A stretch of 15,328 bases of DNA. Source: Gemmatimonadota bacterium. Its GTDB lineage: Bacteria; Gemmatimonadota; Gemmatimonadetes; Longimicrobiales; Gaopeijiaceae. The stretch is from positions 1-15,328 of the forward strand of contig JAHHMJ010000058.1 of assembly GCA_018678395.1 (NCBI GenBank), given 5' to 3'. Positions 1-6,933 of this stretch are shown here, piece after piece (position 1 is the first letter of the stretch; every line of letters begins with the position of its first letter). The position numbers were made by a program, and so were the translations under genes. The notes beneath the pieces are model-generated. The model did not search any database. It saw only the letters and a list, made by a program, of their open reading frames with translations, and was not told the origin of the DNA.

Positions 1-723
1 GATCACGACCGTGCGCTCCTGGTGGGGCTGACGACCTACGGCAAGGGTTCCGTCCAGACGCTCTTCGGCCTGAGCGGGGGCAGCATCCTCCGGCTCACCA
101 CGGCCCGCTGGTTCACCCCGGTCGGCCGATCGATCCAGAAGGACGACACGATGGGTCCGGCCGGTGCGGGCCATGCGGCCCTGGCTCTCAGCGGGGCGTT
201 CGTCCGGCACGGCGACGATCGTGAGCGGCCGGAGTTCCGGTCGATGGCCGGTCGTCCCCTGCTCGGCGGTGGCGGCATCGTTCCGGACGTGATCGTCCTT
301 CCGGACACGCTCACGGTCGACGAGACCGGAGCGGTCCGCACGCTCCACAGTGTGGGCGGGGCGTTCTCGGCGACCCTCTTCGACTTCGCCGTCGACTACA
401 TCCAGCGGCGGAATGCGCTCCGCGAGGATTTCTCGCTTTCATCGGGCGAGATGGCCTCCTTCCAACAGGCGCTGCTGGATGCGGGTGTCCCCGCGTCGGA
501 CGAGGTCTTCCAGCCGGCCGAGCGCTACGTCCGGTACCATCTGGAGCGTGAGATCGGGCTACAGGCCTTCGGTGACGTGGGTCAGTTCCGGCGCACTCTG
601 CCCTACGATCGCCAGCTGCTCCGGGGTCTCGACCTGCTCGACGGCGTGACGACCACGCGGGCCCTGCTGCAGGCGTCTCGCGCGGTGGTCGCCGACGCAC
701 CGGCCGAGGCGGGCGCACCCTGA
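1..723 (+). CDS. S41 family C-terminal processing peptidase (CtpA-type), 5'-truncated
   Basis: This is the last 240 codons of a periplasmic or envelope S41 serine protease. The reading frame is open from base 1, so the start codon, any signal peptide, the PDZ domain and the nucleophilic serine lie outside the window. What is visible is the second half of the catalytic domain: the GKGSVQ motif at visible residues 14-19, holding the catalytic Lys15 (bases 43-45) and supporting Gln19 (55-57), then the LTTARWFTPVGRSIQ strand and GGIVPDV, all typical of CtpA/CtpB. In the family these enzymes trim C-terminal tails of envelope proteins with a Ser-Lys(-Gln) site. After about residue 105 comes a roughly 135-residue mostly helical, low-similarity tail ending in an Ala/Pro-rich end. 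The next gene begins 41 nt downstream. I am confident of the family but not of the substrate. Confidence 0.9.
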   Translation, partial: DHDRALLVGLTTYGKGSVQTLFGLSGGSILRLTTARWFTPVGRSIQKDDTMGPAGAGHAALALSGAFVRHGDDRERPEFRSMAGRPLLGGGGIVPDVIVLPDTLTVDETGAVRTLHSVGGAFSATLFDFAVDYIQRRNALREDFSLSSGEMASFQQALLDAGVPASDEVFQPAERYVRYHLEREIGLQAFGDVGQFRRTLPYDRQLLRGLDLLDGVTTTRALLQASRAVVADAPAEAGAP

Positions 724-764
724 CCGACGCGGAGGCCCATCGCGCCCTGCGGGAGCCCCGGCTG

Positions 765-1820
765 ATGCGCGATCGTTCGTCTCCCGAAGTTGAAACGCAG
801 GTGCCCGGCCGCGTCGAGGTGACGCGTGGTGGGTGGGTGGAATCGGCCCACCGCATTCATCTCGTCGTGGCGGACGCATCGGGTCGAGTCCGAGCGAGCG
901 TCGGTGATGCGGATCACCCCGCAACCTTCCGATCGGCCGCGAAGCCGCTACAGGCGCTTCCGCTGGTCGAGGACGGTGTCCTCCGACACTTCGGTCTCGA
1001 CTCGCGGGCGCTCGCTCTGGCTTGCGCCTCGCACAACAGTGAACCGCGACACGCCCAGGTGGCCCGAGGGATGCTCGACCGGATAGGACTCGACGAAACG
1101 GCCCTCGCCTGTGGGGGGCACACCCCGCTGCGGCCCGAAGAGGCGGTGCGGATCGCCGGCGAGGGTCGGCGCCCCGGCCCGCTCGAGAGCAACTGCTCCG
1201 GCAAGCACGCCGGAATGCTGGCTCTGGCGTCGTACCACGGTTGGTCGCTGGAGGGCTATCACCGCGCGGGCCACCCGGTGCAACGGCGCATGCGTACGGA
1301 GGTCGCCCGCTGGACCGAGACGTCGCCCGATGCGTTGGATACGGCGGTCGACGGGTGCGGAGTGGTGTGCTTCCGCGTGCCGCTGCGGGCGATGGCCTCG
1401 GCATACGCTCGTTTCGGGGCCGCCGCGGCAGCGGGAGACGCACCCGCAGCGGTGGTGTCCGCGATGACGGGCCACCCGGGCCTCGTCGCCGGGCGCGGCC
1501 GGCTGGACACGGCCGCGATGCGTGCCGGAGGGGGGCGGCTCGTCGTCAAGGTCGGGGCGGAGGGCGTATACGCGGTCGCGGTCCCCGAGCGGGGTCTCGG
1601 CCTCGCGCTCAAGGTGGAGGATGGCGCCTGGCGGGCCGCGGATGCCGCGCTCGTGGCGGCCCTCGATCGACTGGGGTGGCCGGGAACCGCCGCGTCGCCG
1701 GGAGGCGCGCCGGAGAGTGACCCGCTCGCCCCGTTCCGGACTGCCGAGGTACGCAACACCCGGGGAGAGGCGGTCGGGTACGTCGCGGCCGACTTCGAGC
1801 TCCCGGAGATGCCGTGCTGA
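765..1820 (+). CDS. L-asparaginase, 'asparaginase II' / Rhizobium etli ReAV type
   Basis: 351-residue cytoplasmic protein predicted to hydrolyse L-asparagine to aspartate and ammonia. It belongs to the asparaginase II family (COG4448), which is unrelated to the E. coli AnsA/AnsB fold. Family motifs appear in order: FRSAAKP (55-61), ASHNSEP (88-94), ESNCSGKHAG (141-150), DGCG (196-199), MTGHP (234-238) and VKVGAEG (261-267). By motif alignment to the ReAV structure as I recall it, both Ser-Lys pairs (Ser57/Lys60, Ser89/Lys262) and the zinc ligands (Cys144, Lys147, Cys198) are present, so it should be active. ATG 765 is preferred because GGGAG (751-755) sits 9 nt upstream. GTG 801 is an in-frame alternative just before the conserved region, and the frame also stays open further upstream. 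The stop overlaps the next gene by 7 nt, suggesting translational coupling. Confidence 0.9.
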   Translation: MRDRSSPEVETQVPGRVEVTRGGWVESAHRIHLVVADASGRVRASVGDADHPATFRSAAKPLQALPLVEDGVLRHFGLDSRALALACASHNSEPRHAQVARGMLDRIGLDETALACGGHTPLRPEEAVRIAGEGRRPGPLESNCSGKHAGMLALASYHGWSLEGYHRAGHPVQRRMRTEVARWTETSPDALDTAVDGCGVVCFRVPLRAMASAYARFGAAAAAGDAPAAVVSAMTGHPGLVAGRGRLDTAAMRAGGGRLVVKVGAEGVYAVAVPERGLGLALKVEDGAWRAADAALVAALDRLGWPGTAASPGGAPESDPLAPFRTAEVRNTRGEAVGYVAADFELPEMPC

Positions 1821-2470
1821 CCCCCGAGGTCGAGGCGCTCGCGGGACTGAGCGCGGCATTGGCCACGGGGTCCGCCGAAGCGGTCGATCGCCGACTCCGG
1901 CAGTCGCTGCACGCCGCCCGACCGGAAGCCGTGGAGGAGGTCGTGCTCCAGGCCCATCTCTTCGTCGGATTCCCGGCCGTGCTGAATGCCTTCGTTCGTT
2001 GGCGCGAACTCCACGAGGGGCCGCCCGGCGTGGTCGAGCGCGGGAACGCCGACCACGGAGCCCGGGGGGAGGCAGTGTGCCGGGTCGTCTACGGTAGCGC
2101 GTACGAACGTCTGCGGGGCACGGTCGCCGCACTGCACCCCGATCTCGATCTCTGGATGGTCGAGGAGGGCTACGGGCGGGTTCTGGGGCGGCCGGGTGTG
2201 CCCCTCGCTGTCCGAGAGCTGTGCATCATCGCCCTCCTCGTGCCTCAGGACGCGCCGCGCCAACTACATTCCCACCTGCGGGGCGCATTGCACGCCGGGG
2301 TCTCGACCGCCGAGATTCGTGCAGTTCTGGACGTCGCGGCCGCGGAAGCCGAGGCGTCCGTCGCTTCTTCGGACGCCCGCGCGCGCTCTTCGGCCGTCTG
2401 GCGGCGCGTTCACGAGCGACATCGGAGCCGCTCCGACGCCGAGAGCCCCCCCAGCAGCGAAGGACGTTGA
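1814..2470 (+). CDS. Carboxymuconolactone decarboxylase (CMD/AhpD)-like protein
   Basis: 218 residues, starting at a GTG that overlaps the asparaginase stop by 7 nt. Two similar helical segments resemble the CMD fold. The first is an N-terminal half with LQAHLFVGFPAVLNAF (about 46-61). The second is a better-matching C-terminal half with ELCIIALL (135-142), QLHSHLRGAL (150-159) and a GVSTAEIRAVLD helix. Members of this fold include decarboxylases, AhpD peroxidase partners and many proteins of unknown role. The CxxC redox pair that defines AhpD is absent; the visible cysteines (one near residue 95 and Cys137) are isolated, so thiol-peroxidase activity is unlikely. The conserved histidines His152 and His154 sit where family members often have active-site residues. 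The last 35 residues are Arg/Ser-rich and look disordered. The biochemical role is unknown. It lies 2 nt before obgE, so it is probably in that operon. Confidence 0.75.
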   Translation: MLTPEVEALAGLSAALATGSAEAVDRRLRQSLHAARPEAVEEVVLQAHLFVGFPAVLNAFVRWRELHEGPPGVVERGNADHGARGEAVCRVVYGSAYERLRGTVAALHPDLDLWMVEEGYGRVLGRPGVPLAVRELCIIALLVPQDAPRQLHSHLRGALHAGVSTAEIRAVLDVAAAEAEASVASSDARARSSAVWRRVHERHRSRSDAESPPSSEGR

Positions 2471-2472
2471 AC

Positions 2473-3489
2473 ATGTTCGTGGATCGGGCCGTCATCGAGT
2501 TGACCGCCGGCACCGGTGGGTCGGGCGCGGAGTCCTTCAGGCGAGAGTCGGGCGTGCCGCGAGGCGGCCCCAACGGAGGCGACGGAGGGAAGGGCGGAGA
2601 TGTGATCCTCGTCGCCGACAAGCAGCTGACCACGCTCCTCGACTACTCGTACCGTCGTCACTACAAGGCGGACCGGGGCCAGCACGGCATGGGCAGCAAC
2701 AAGACCGGCAAGGGCGGTGACGACCGAGTTCTGCGTGTGCCGCCGGGTACGCTGGTCCGCGACCTCGACAGCGGCGAGCTGCTCGGAGAACTCCTCGGGG
2801 ATGGGGATCGGCTGGTCGCCGCCAGGGGAGGGCGGGGCGGACGCGGCAACGCGCGCTTCGCGACGGCGACCCACCAGGCGCCCCGACGGTGGGAGCCGGG
2901 AGAGGAGGGCGAGCAACGCATGGTCGAGCTCGAACTCAAGCTGATCGCCGACGTGGGGCTCGTAGGCGAGCCCAACGCCGGCAAGTCGACCTTCCTGGCC
3001 ACGGTCTCGCGAGCCCGGCCGAAGGTGGCGGATTACCCGTTCACCACGCTCAAGCCGAACCTCGGCGTGGTGGAGCTGCCCGACTTCCGTTCCTTCGTGC
3101 TCGCGGACATCCCCGGGATCATAGAGGGCGCGCACGAGGGGAAGGGCCTCGGTCACCAGTTCCTGCGCCACGTCGAACGGACGCGCACGCTGGCGCTGAT
3201 GGTTCCTCTCGATTCCCCCGATGCGGACGCGGAGTACCGCCGGCTGCGTTCCGAGCTCCAGAACTACGCGCCGGAGCTGGCCGCCAAGCCCCACTGTCTC
3301 GTGTTCACCAAGGCCGACCTCCTCGGTCCCGACGACGCTCCGCCGGAGGTCGTCGCCCCCGAGGCGTGGGGCCGCTTCGTCGTGTCGGCCGTGACCCGTC
3401 GGGGAGTGCCGGAGCTGCTCGAAGCGCTCTGGGCCAAGGCTCGGGAGCGCCGAGAGCTCGACGCGGAGGAGGCGGACTCCGAGTGGTGA
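2473..3489 (+). CDS. obgE: GTPase ObgE/CgtA
   Basis: 338-residue GTPase that acts in 50S ribosome assembly and in stress or (p)ppGpp signalling. The N-terminal glycine-rich Obg domain (about 1-157) contains repeated GGSG, GGPNGGDGGKGGD and GGRGGRGN loops. The G domain follows, with G1 GEPNAGKS (165-172), the switch I threonines in YPFTTLKPNLG, G3 DIPG (212-215), G4 TKAD (279-282) and G5 SAV (305-307). The protein ends soon after the G domain in an acidic tail, so the optional C-terminal OCT domain is absent, as in many Obg proteins. The start is ATG 2473, giving the family-typical MFVD N-terminus. GAAGGA at 2459-2464 lies 8 nt upstream. The frame is open further upstream, but that would add a non-homologous extension overlapping the CMD gene. 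It is followed at once by dprA. Confidence 0.97.
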   Translation: MFVDRAVIELTAGTGGSGAESFRRESGVPRGGPNGGDGGKGGDVILVADKQLTTLLDYSYRRHYKADRGQHGMGSNKTGKGGDDRVLRVPPGTLVRDLDSGELLGELLGDGDRLVAARGGRGGRGNARFATATHQAPRRWEPGEEGEQRMVELELKLIADVGLVGEPNAGKSTFLATVSRARPKVADYPFTTLKPNLGVVELPDFRSFVLADIPGIIEGAHEGKGLGHQFLRHVERTRTLALMVPLDSPDADAEYRRLRSELQNYAPELAAKPHCLVFTKADLLGPDDAPPEVVAPEAWGRFVVSAVTRRGVPELLEALWAKARERRELDAEEADSEW

Positions 3490-4595
3490 GCGGACCCACG
3501 TCTGCGAGCGGACGTCCGCCGGGCGGGGGGAGTGAAGACGAGCTGCTGGCGTTGCTGCGCTGGTCGTTCGTCGAGAAGGTGGGTCCGCGCCGTCTGTTGG
3601 CCGCAGTGAGGGCCATCGGCTCCGCGCGGGCGCTGCTCTCGTCGGCCGACGCCGGCGAGCGCGTCGGTCGGCCGGGGGCGGGGCCGCTTCCGGAAGCGGA
3701 GGCGCGCACGGTCCTGGCCCGCTGCCGCACTCACGGGATCCGCCCGCTCGCCTGGGGGCACGAGGCGTATCCGGAGCGCCTGTTGCACCTCGACGGTCCT
3801 CCGCCCGTCCTCTTCGTGCGGGGTGTGCTCCACGACCCCGCCCGCCCGGTCGTCGCGGTCGTCGGCGCACGGAGGGCCACGGCGTACGCCCGGCGCGTCT
3901 CACGCGACCTGGCACGGGGTCTCGCCGCCAACGAGGTCGTGGTGGTGTCCGGGATGGCTCTCGGCGTGGATGGCGAGGCCCATCGGGGTGCGCTCGAAGG
4001 ACAGGGCACGACGGTGGCGGTGCTCGGCGGAGGCGTCGATCGTGCGCGACCGACGTCGCACCGCAGGCTGTATCGGGACATTCTGGCGTCCGGGGGTGCG
4101 GTGATCGGCGAGTGGGCTCCCGAGACTCCGGCCCGCCCGTTCCACTTCCCCCGGCGAAACCGGATCCTGGCCGCCCTGAGCGACCTGGTCGTGGTGGTCG
4201 AGGCGGGGGCGCGCAGCGGTGCGCTCAGCACGGCGGCGCATGCTCGGCGGTTGGGCCGCGAGGTGACGGCGGTCCCCGGGCCCGTGGATCGCCCGGGGCA
4301 CGTCGGCGCGAACCGGCTGATCCGGGACGGATGCGCGCCGATCCTCGAGTTGCGGGACGTCCTCGACCGGCTGGGCCGGCCGGCGGGTCCGACGGTCGAG
4401 CGGACCGCTCCGGAGCTGGACGCAGAGACGGCCCCGGTCTGGGAGGGGCTGGCCGAGGGGCCCACCACGGCGCCCGCGCTGGCTCGTCGCATCGGTCTGC
4501 CGCCGGATCGGGTGCTGACGGCGCTGACCCGTCTCGAACTCGACGGCTGGGTGCGGCGGGACCGGGGGCTCCACCGGCGGTCCGCGGCGGCGTGA
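3483..4595 (+). CDS. dprA: DNA processing protein DprA (Smf)
   Basis: 370-residue protein that binds incoming single-stranded DNA and loads RecA during natural transformation. Recognisable parts are an N-terminal helical/SAM-like region (about 15-110), the Rossmann-like core with GAR (128-130, where most DprA have GSR), SGMALGVD (156-163), AVLGGGVD, FPRRNR (222-227) and VEAGARSGALSTA, then PGPVDRPGHVGANRLI, and a C-terminal winged-helix domain (about 310-365). Start: GTG 3483 has GGAGG (3468-3472) 10 nt upstream. GTG 3486 would give a neat 4-nt GTGA overlap with the obgE stop, so the true start is one of these two. The ORF is open upstream, but that part is antiphase obgE. Its presence hints at transformation competence, though dprA is often kept in bacteria not known to be competent. 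Confidence 0.95.
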   Translation: MVSGPTSASGRPPGGGSEDELLALLRWSFVEKVGPRRLLAAVRAIGSARALLSSADAGERVGRPGAGPLPEAEARTVLARCRTHGIRPLAWGHEAYPERLLHLDGPPPVLFVRGVLHDPARPVVAVVGARRATAYARRVSRDLARGLAANEVVVVSGMALGVDGEAHRGALEGQGTTVAVLGGGVDRARPTSHRRLYRDILASGGAVIGEWAPETPARPFHFPRRNRILAALSDLVVVVEAGARSGALSTAAHARRLGREVTAVPGPVDRPGHVGANRLIRDGCAPILELRDVLDRLGRPAGPTVERTAPELDAETAPVWEGLAEGPTTAPALARRIGLPPDRVLTALTRLELDGWVRRDRGLHRRSAAA

Positions 4596-5767
4596 GCGGG
4601 GTCGAGGTCGGCTCCGTCTACGTGCACGCGCCCTTCTGTGCGCGGCGGTGCTTCTACTGTGACTTCGCCGTCACGGTGGATCGGGAGCCCGATCCCGAAC
4701 CGTGGCTGCGAGCGATCGAGCGCGAGTTGCAGGCTCTGGAGGCCGAGGGGCTCGTGAGGCTCGCCCCCCGGCTGGAGACGCTCTACGTGGGTGGGGGTAC
4801 GCCCTCGCTGCTTCGTCCCGAGGCCATGGAGGAGCTGGGGCGGCTCCTGACGGGAGGCCCGGGTTCCGGGGATCGGCTCTCGATGCCCGGACTGGAGTGG
4901 ACCGCGGAGGCGAATCCGGAGAGCCTCACGCCGTCGGTGGCGGCAGGGTGGCGGCGGGCGGGCGTGAACCGCGTGTCGCTCGGGACCCAGAGCTTCCAGG
5001 AGCCCGTGTTGCGATGGATGGGGCGACTCCACGGTCCGCACGGGACCGCAGCGGCGGTGGCGGTGGCCCGGGACGCCGGTTTCGAAACGTATTCGGTGGA
5101 TCTGATCTTCGGGCTCCCGGCGGCGGTCGAGCGGGACTGGTCTGCGGACCTCGACGCCGCGCTCGCCCTGGAACCACCGCACGTGAGCCTCTACGGCTTG
5201 ACCGCCGACACGGGCACCCCGCTGGGTCGAGCCGTAGGGGAAGGACGCATCCGCATGGTCGAGGAGGCACGCTACGATGAGGAGTACCTCGAGGCGGCCG
5301 AGCGGCTCGCGGCGGAGGGCTACGAGCACTACGAGGTGTCGAACTTCGCGCGTCCCGGGCACCGCTCCCGGCACAATCAGGCGTACTGGTCGGGTGTGCC
5401 CTACCTCGGTCTCGGCAACGGGGCCCACAGCTTCGTTCCGCCCCGGCGCCGTTGGAATGTCCGGGAATGGGCGGACTATGCCCGTCTCACGGGCGGGCCA
5501 TCGCTTCCGGTCGACGAGTCGGAGACCGTCGAGGGCGCCTCGCGCCGACTGGAGGACGCCTGGCTGGGGCTACGCTGTGACCGAGGGCTCCCGGTGCGGT
5601 GGTCGCGGGAGGGGTCGGCGGGCCACCTCGTCGCGACCTGGGAGGAATCCGGGTGGGCGGAGGTGCGTGCGGGCCGTCTCACGCTCACCCCACGGGGGTG
5701 GCTCCTCCTGGACCGACTCGCGATCGAACTCCACGAGGCCCTCGAGCGGGAGTCGAGGCGCGGTTGA
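4592..5767 (+). CDS. hemW: Radical SAM haem chaperone HemW
   Basis: 391-residue radical-SAM protein of the HemN/HemW group, cytoplasmic or membrane-associated. The cluster-binding motif Cys16-x3-Cys20-x2-Cys23 (HAPFCARRCFYCDF) is followed by Phe25, where coproporphyrinogen oxidase HemN has a fourth Cys. It also has GGGTPS, EANPE, GVNRVSLGTQSF and the HemW-typical HNxxYW haem-binding motif (His261-Asn262...Tyr265-Trp266). These mark it as HemW, which inserts haem into target proteins, rather than HemN. A C-terminal HemN_C-like domain follows, with a winged-helix segment ending in LTLTPRGWLLLDRLAIEL. Start GTG 4592 overlaps the dprA stop by 4 nt (GTGA). No clear Shine-Dalgarno sequence is seen, so coupling to dprA is likely. 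It is often annotated as oxygen-independent coproporphyrinogen III oxidase; the motifs argue against that activity. Confidence 0.95.
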   Translation: MSGVEVGSVYVHAPFCARRCFYCDFAVTVDREPDPEPWLRAIERELQALEAEGLVRLAPRLETLYVGGGTPSLLRPEAMEELGRLLTGGPGSGDRLSMPGLEWTAEANPESLTPSVAAGWRRAGVNRVSLGTQSFQEPVLRWMGRLHGPHGTAAAVAVARDAGFETYSVDLIFGLPAAVERDWSADLDAALALEPPHVSLYGLTADTGTPLGRAVGEGRIRMVEEARYDEEYLEAAERLAAEGYEHYEVSNFARPGHRSRHNQAYWSGVPYLGLGNGAHSFVPPRRRWNVREWADYARLTGGPSLPVDESETVEGASRRLEDAWLGLRCDRGLPVRWSREGSAGHLVATWEESGWAEVRAGRLTLTPRGWLLLDRLAIELHEALERESRRG

Positions 5768-5793
5768 CCCGCGACCGGCCGCTGGTCGATCTT
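5764..5793 (+). promoter_or_regulatory. Weak candidate promoter for hrcA
   Basis: TTGACC at 5764-5769 and GATCTT at 5788-5793 are separated by 18 nt. The first overlaps the hemW stop. The match is 5/6 to the sigma-70 -35 and 3/6 to the -10. Transcription would start near 5800, placing the inverted repeat at 5810-5827 in the early transcribed region, where a repressor site would be expected. The consensus in this lineage is not known to me, and chance matches are common. Confidence 0.2.
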
Positions 5794-5809
5794 CGAACGA
5801 TGTCTCTCG

Positions 5810-5827
5810 GGCCCCACACGTGGGGCC
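5810..5827. promoter_or_regulatory. 18-nt perfect inverted repeat before hrcA (candidate operator or leader hairpin)
   Basis: GGCCCCAC-AC-GTGGGGCC is a perfect repeat with 8-nt arms and a 2-nt centre, ending 12 nt before the hrcA ATG. As RNA it could form a 7-bp stem with a CACG loop. It is not the classical CIRCE element (TTAGCACTC-N9-GAGTGCTAA), which I do not find. There is no T-run after it, so it is not a standard intrinsic terminator for hemW. An HrcA operator variant in this lineage is an inference from its position only. Confidence 0.4.
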
Positions 5828-5839
5828 GACGCTTGCGGT

Positions 5840-6916
5840 ATGCCCATGATTCCAGACCCCGAACGCACGCTCGCCGACGATCTGTCCGATCGGGAACGCC
5901 AGGTTCTCGAGGCGGTGGTGCGTACGTACGTCGACACGGCCGAGCCGGCGGGGAGTCGCACGGTGTCGCGGCGGCACGGTCTGGGAGTCTCGCCCGCGAC
6001 GGTTCGCAATACCATGAGCGACCTCGAGGAGAAGGGGTATCTCTTTCACCCCCACACCTCGGCCGGCCGTATCCCCACCGATCTGGCGTACCGCTTCTTC
6101 GTCGACCAGGTGATCCGGCCGACCCATCTCAGCGATGCGGAGCGGGAGCGGATCCAGCAGGAGCTCGAGGGTTCGGGCAACTCCGCCGTTGAGCGGATGG
6201 TGCGTCGCGCGACGCGCGCGCTGAGCCTGCTCTCCTTCGAGTTGGGACTCGCGGTCGCGCCCCGGCTCGACGACGCCATTCTGGAGAAGCTGGATCTGAT
6301 TCAGGTCTCGTCCGAGAAGGTGCTGCTGGTCGCGACCATCCGGTCGGGGCTCGTGCGGACGGTCTACGTCGATCTTCCCGGTGAAGTCCCGCAGGACACG
6401 CTGGTGACCCTGGCGATGCTGCTCAACGAGCGCCTCGCCGGGCTCACCCTGCGAGAGCTGCGGCAGTCGTTGCCGGAGCGCCTGCGCGATGCGGTGCCGG
6501 GCGACGATCCGACCGGAGAGTTCCTGAACATCTTCCTGGAATCCGGTGCCGAGCTCTTCGACTGGTCCGGTGGCGACTCCGGGCACGTTCATCTGGGCAA
6601 GACGAGCGTGCTCGCGGCGCAGCCGGAATTCACGTCGGGGGAACGCCTGAAGAGCCTGATCGAGCTCACGGAGCGGCGCGACCTGCTGGCGTCGGCTCTG
6701 GGATCCCGGGAGCACCAGGGGGGTCTCAGCATCACCATCGGTGGCGAGCACGACTCGGCGATGTTGTCCGAGTTCACGCTGGTCACCGCCGAGTATCGAG
6801 CGGGTGGCCTGAAGGGTGTGATCGGCGTGATCGGACCCACCCGGATGCCCTACGAGAAGGTCATCGCGATCGTGGACTACACATCGCGCATGGTCTCCGA
6901 CCTGCTGACCCCCTGA
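5840..6916 (+). CDS. hrcA: Heat-inducible transcription repressor HrcA
   Basis: 358-residue repressor of chaperone genes, which in other bacteria binds the CIRCE operator and is kept active by GroEL. The N-terminal winged-helix domain carries the family signature at about 15-90: [19 protein letters not shown], then [21 protein letters not shown], then [23 protein letters not shown]-like dimerisation domain with an inserted segment follows, including [20 protein letters not shown] and, near the end, [24 protein letters not shown], both typical of HrcA. Start: ATG 5840 or, two codons on, ATG 5846; neither has a good Shine-Dalgarno sequence. It begins a new block 72 nt after hemW, with the inverted repeat at 5810-5827 in its leader, so autoregulation is plausible. 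dnaJ follows 17 nt downstream. grpE and dnaK, which often follow hrcA, are absent here. Confidence 0.96.
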   Translation: MPMIPDPERTLADDLSDRERQVLEAVVRTYVDTAEPAGSRTVSRRHGLGVSPATVRNTMSDLEEKGYLFHPHTSAGRIPTDLAYRFFVDQVIRPTHLSDAERERIQQELEGSGNSAVERMVRRATRALSLLSFELGLAVAPRLDDAILEKLDLIQVSSEKVLLVATIRSGLVRTVYVDLPGEVPQDTLVTLAMLLNERLAGLTLRELRQSLPERLRDAVPGDDPTGEFLNIFLESGAELFDWSGGDSGHVHLGKTSVLAAQPEFTSGERLKSLIELTERRDLLASALGSREHQGGLSITIGGEHDSAMLSEFTLVTAEYRAGGLKGVIGVIGPTRMPYEKVIAIVDYTSRMVSDLLTP

Positions 6917-6933
6917 CCGGTCCCTCCCCCTCC

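Noticed and set aside
2221..2472. An upstream ATG extending obgE by 84 codons
   Set aside because: The extension is the CMD-like gene read out of frame; ATG 2473 has a good ribosome binding site and the standard Obg N-terminus.
2410..3915. A 501-codon open frame on the minus strand across obgE and dprA
   Set aside because: Antisense of two certain genes; it results from the rarity of stop codons at this GC content.
3731..5428. A 565-codon open frame on the minus strand across dprA and hemW
   Set aside because: It spans two well-identified + strand genes, and its translation is Arg/Pro-rich without motifs.
5768..5839. A classical CIRCE element before hrcA
   Set aside because: Neither TTAGCACTC nor GAGTGCTAA, or a close variant, is present; the repeat there is G/C-rich with a 2-nt centre rather than 9.
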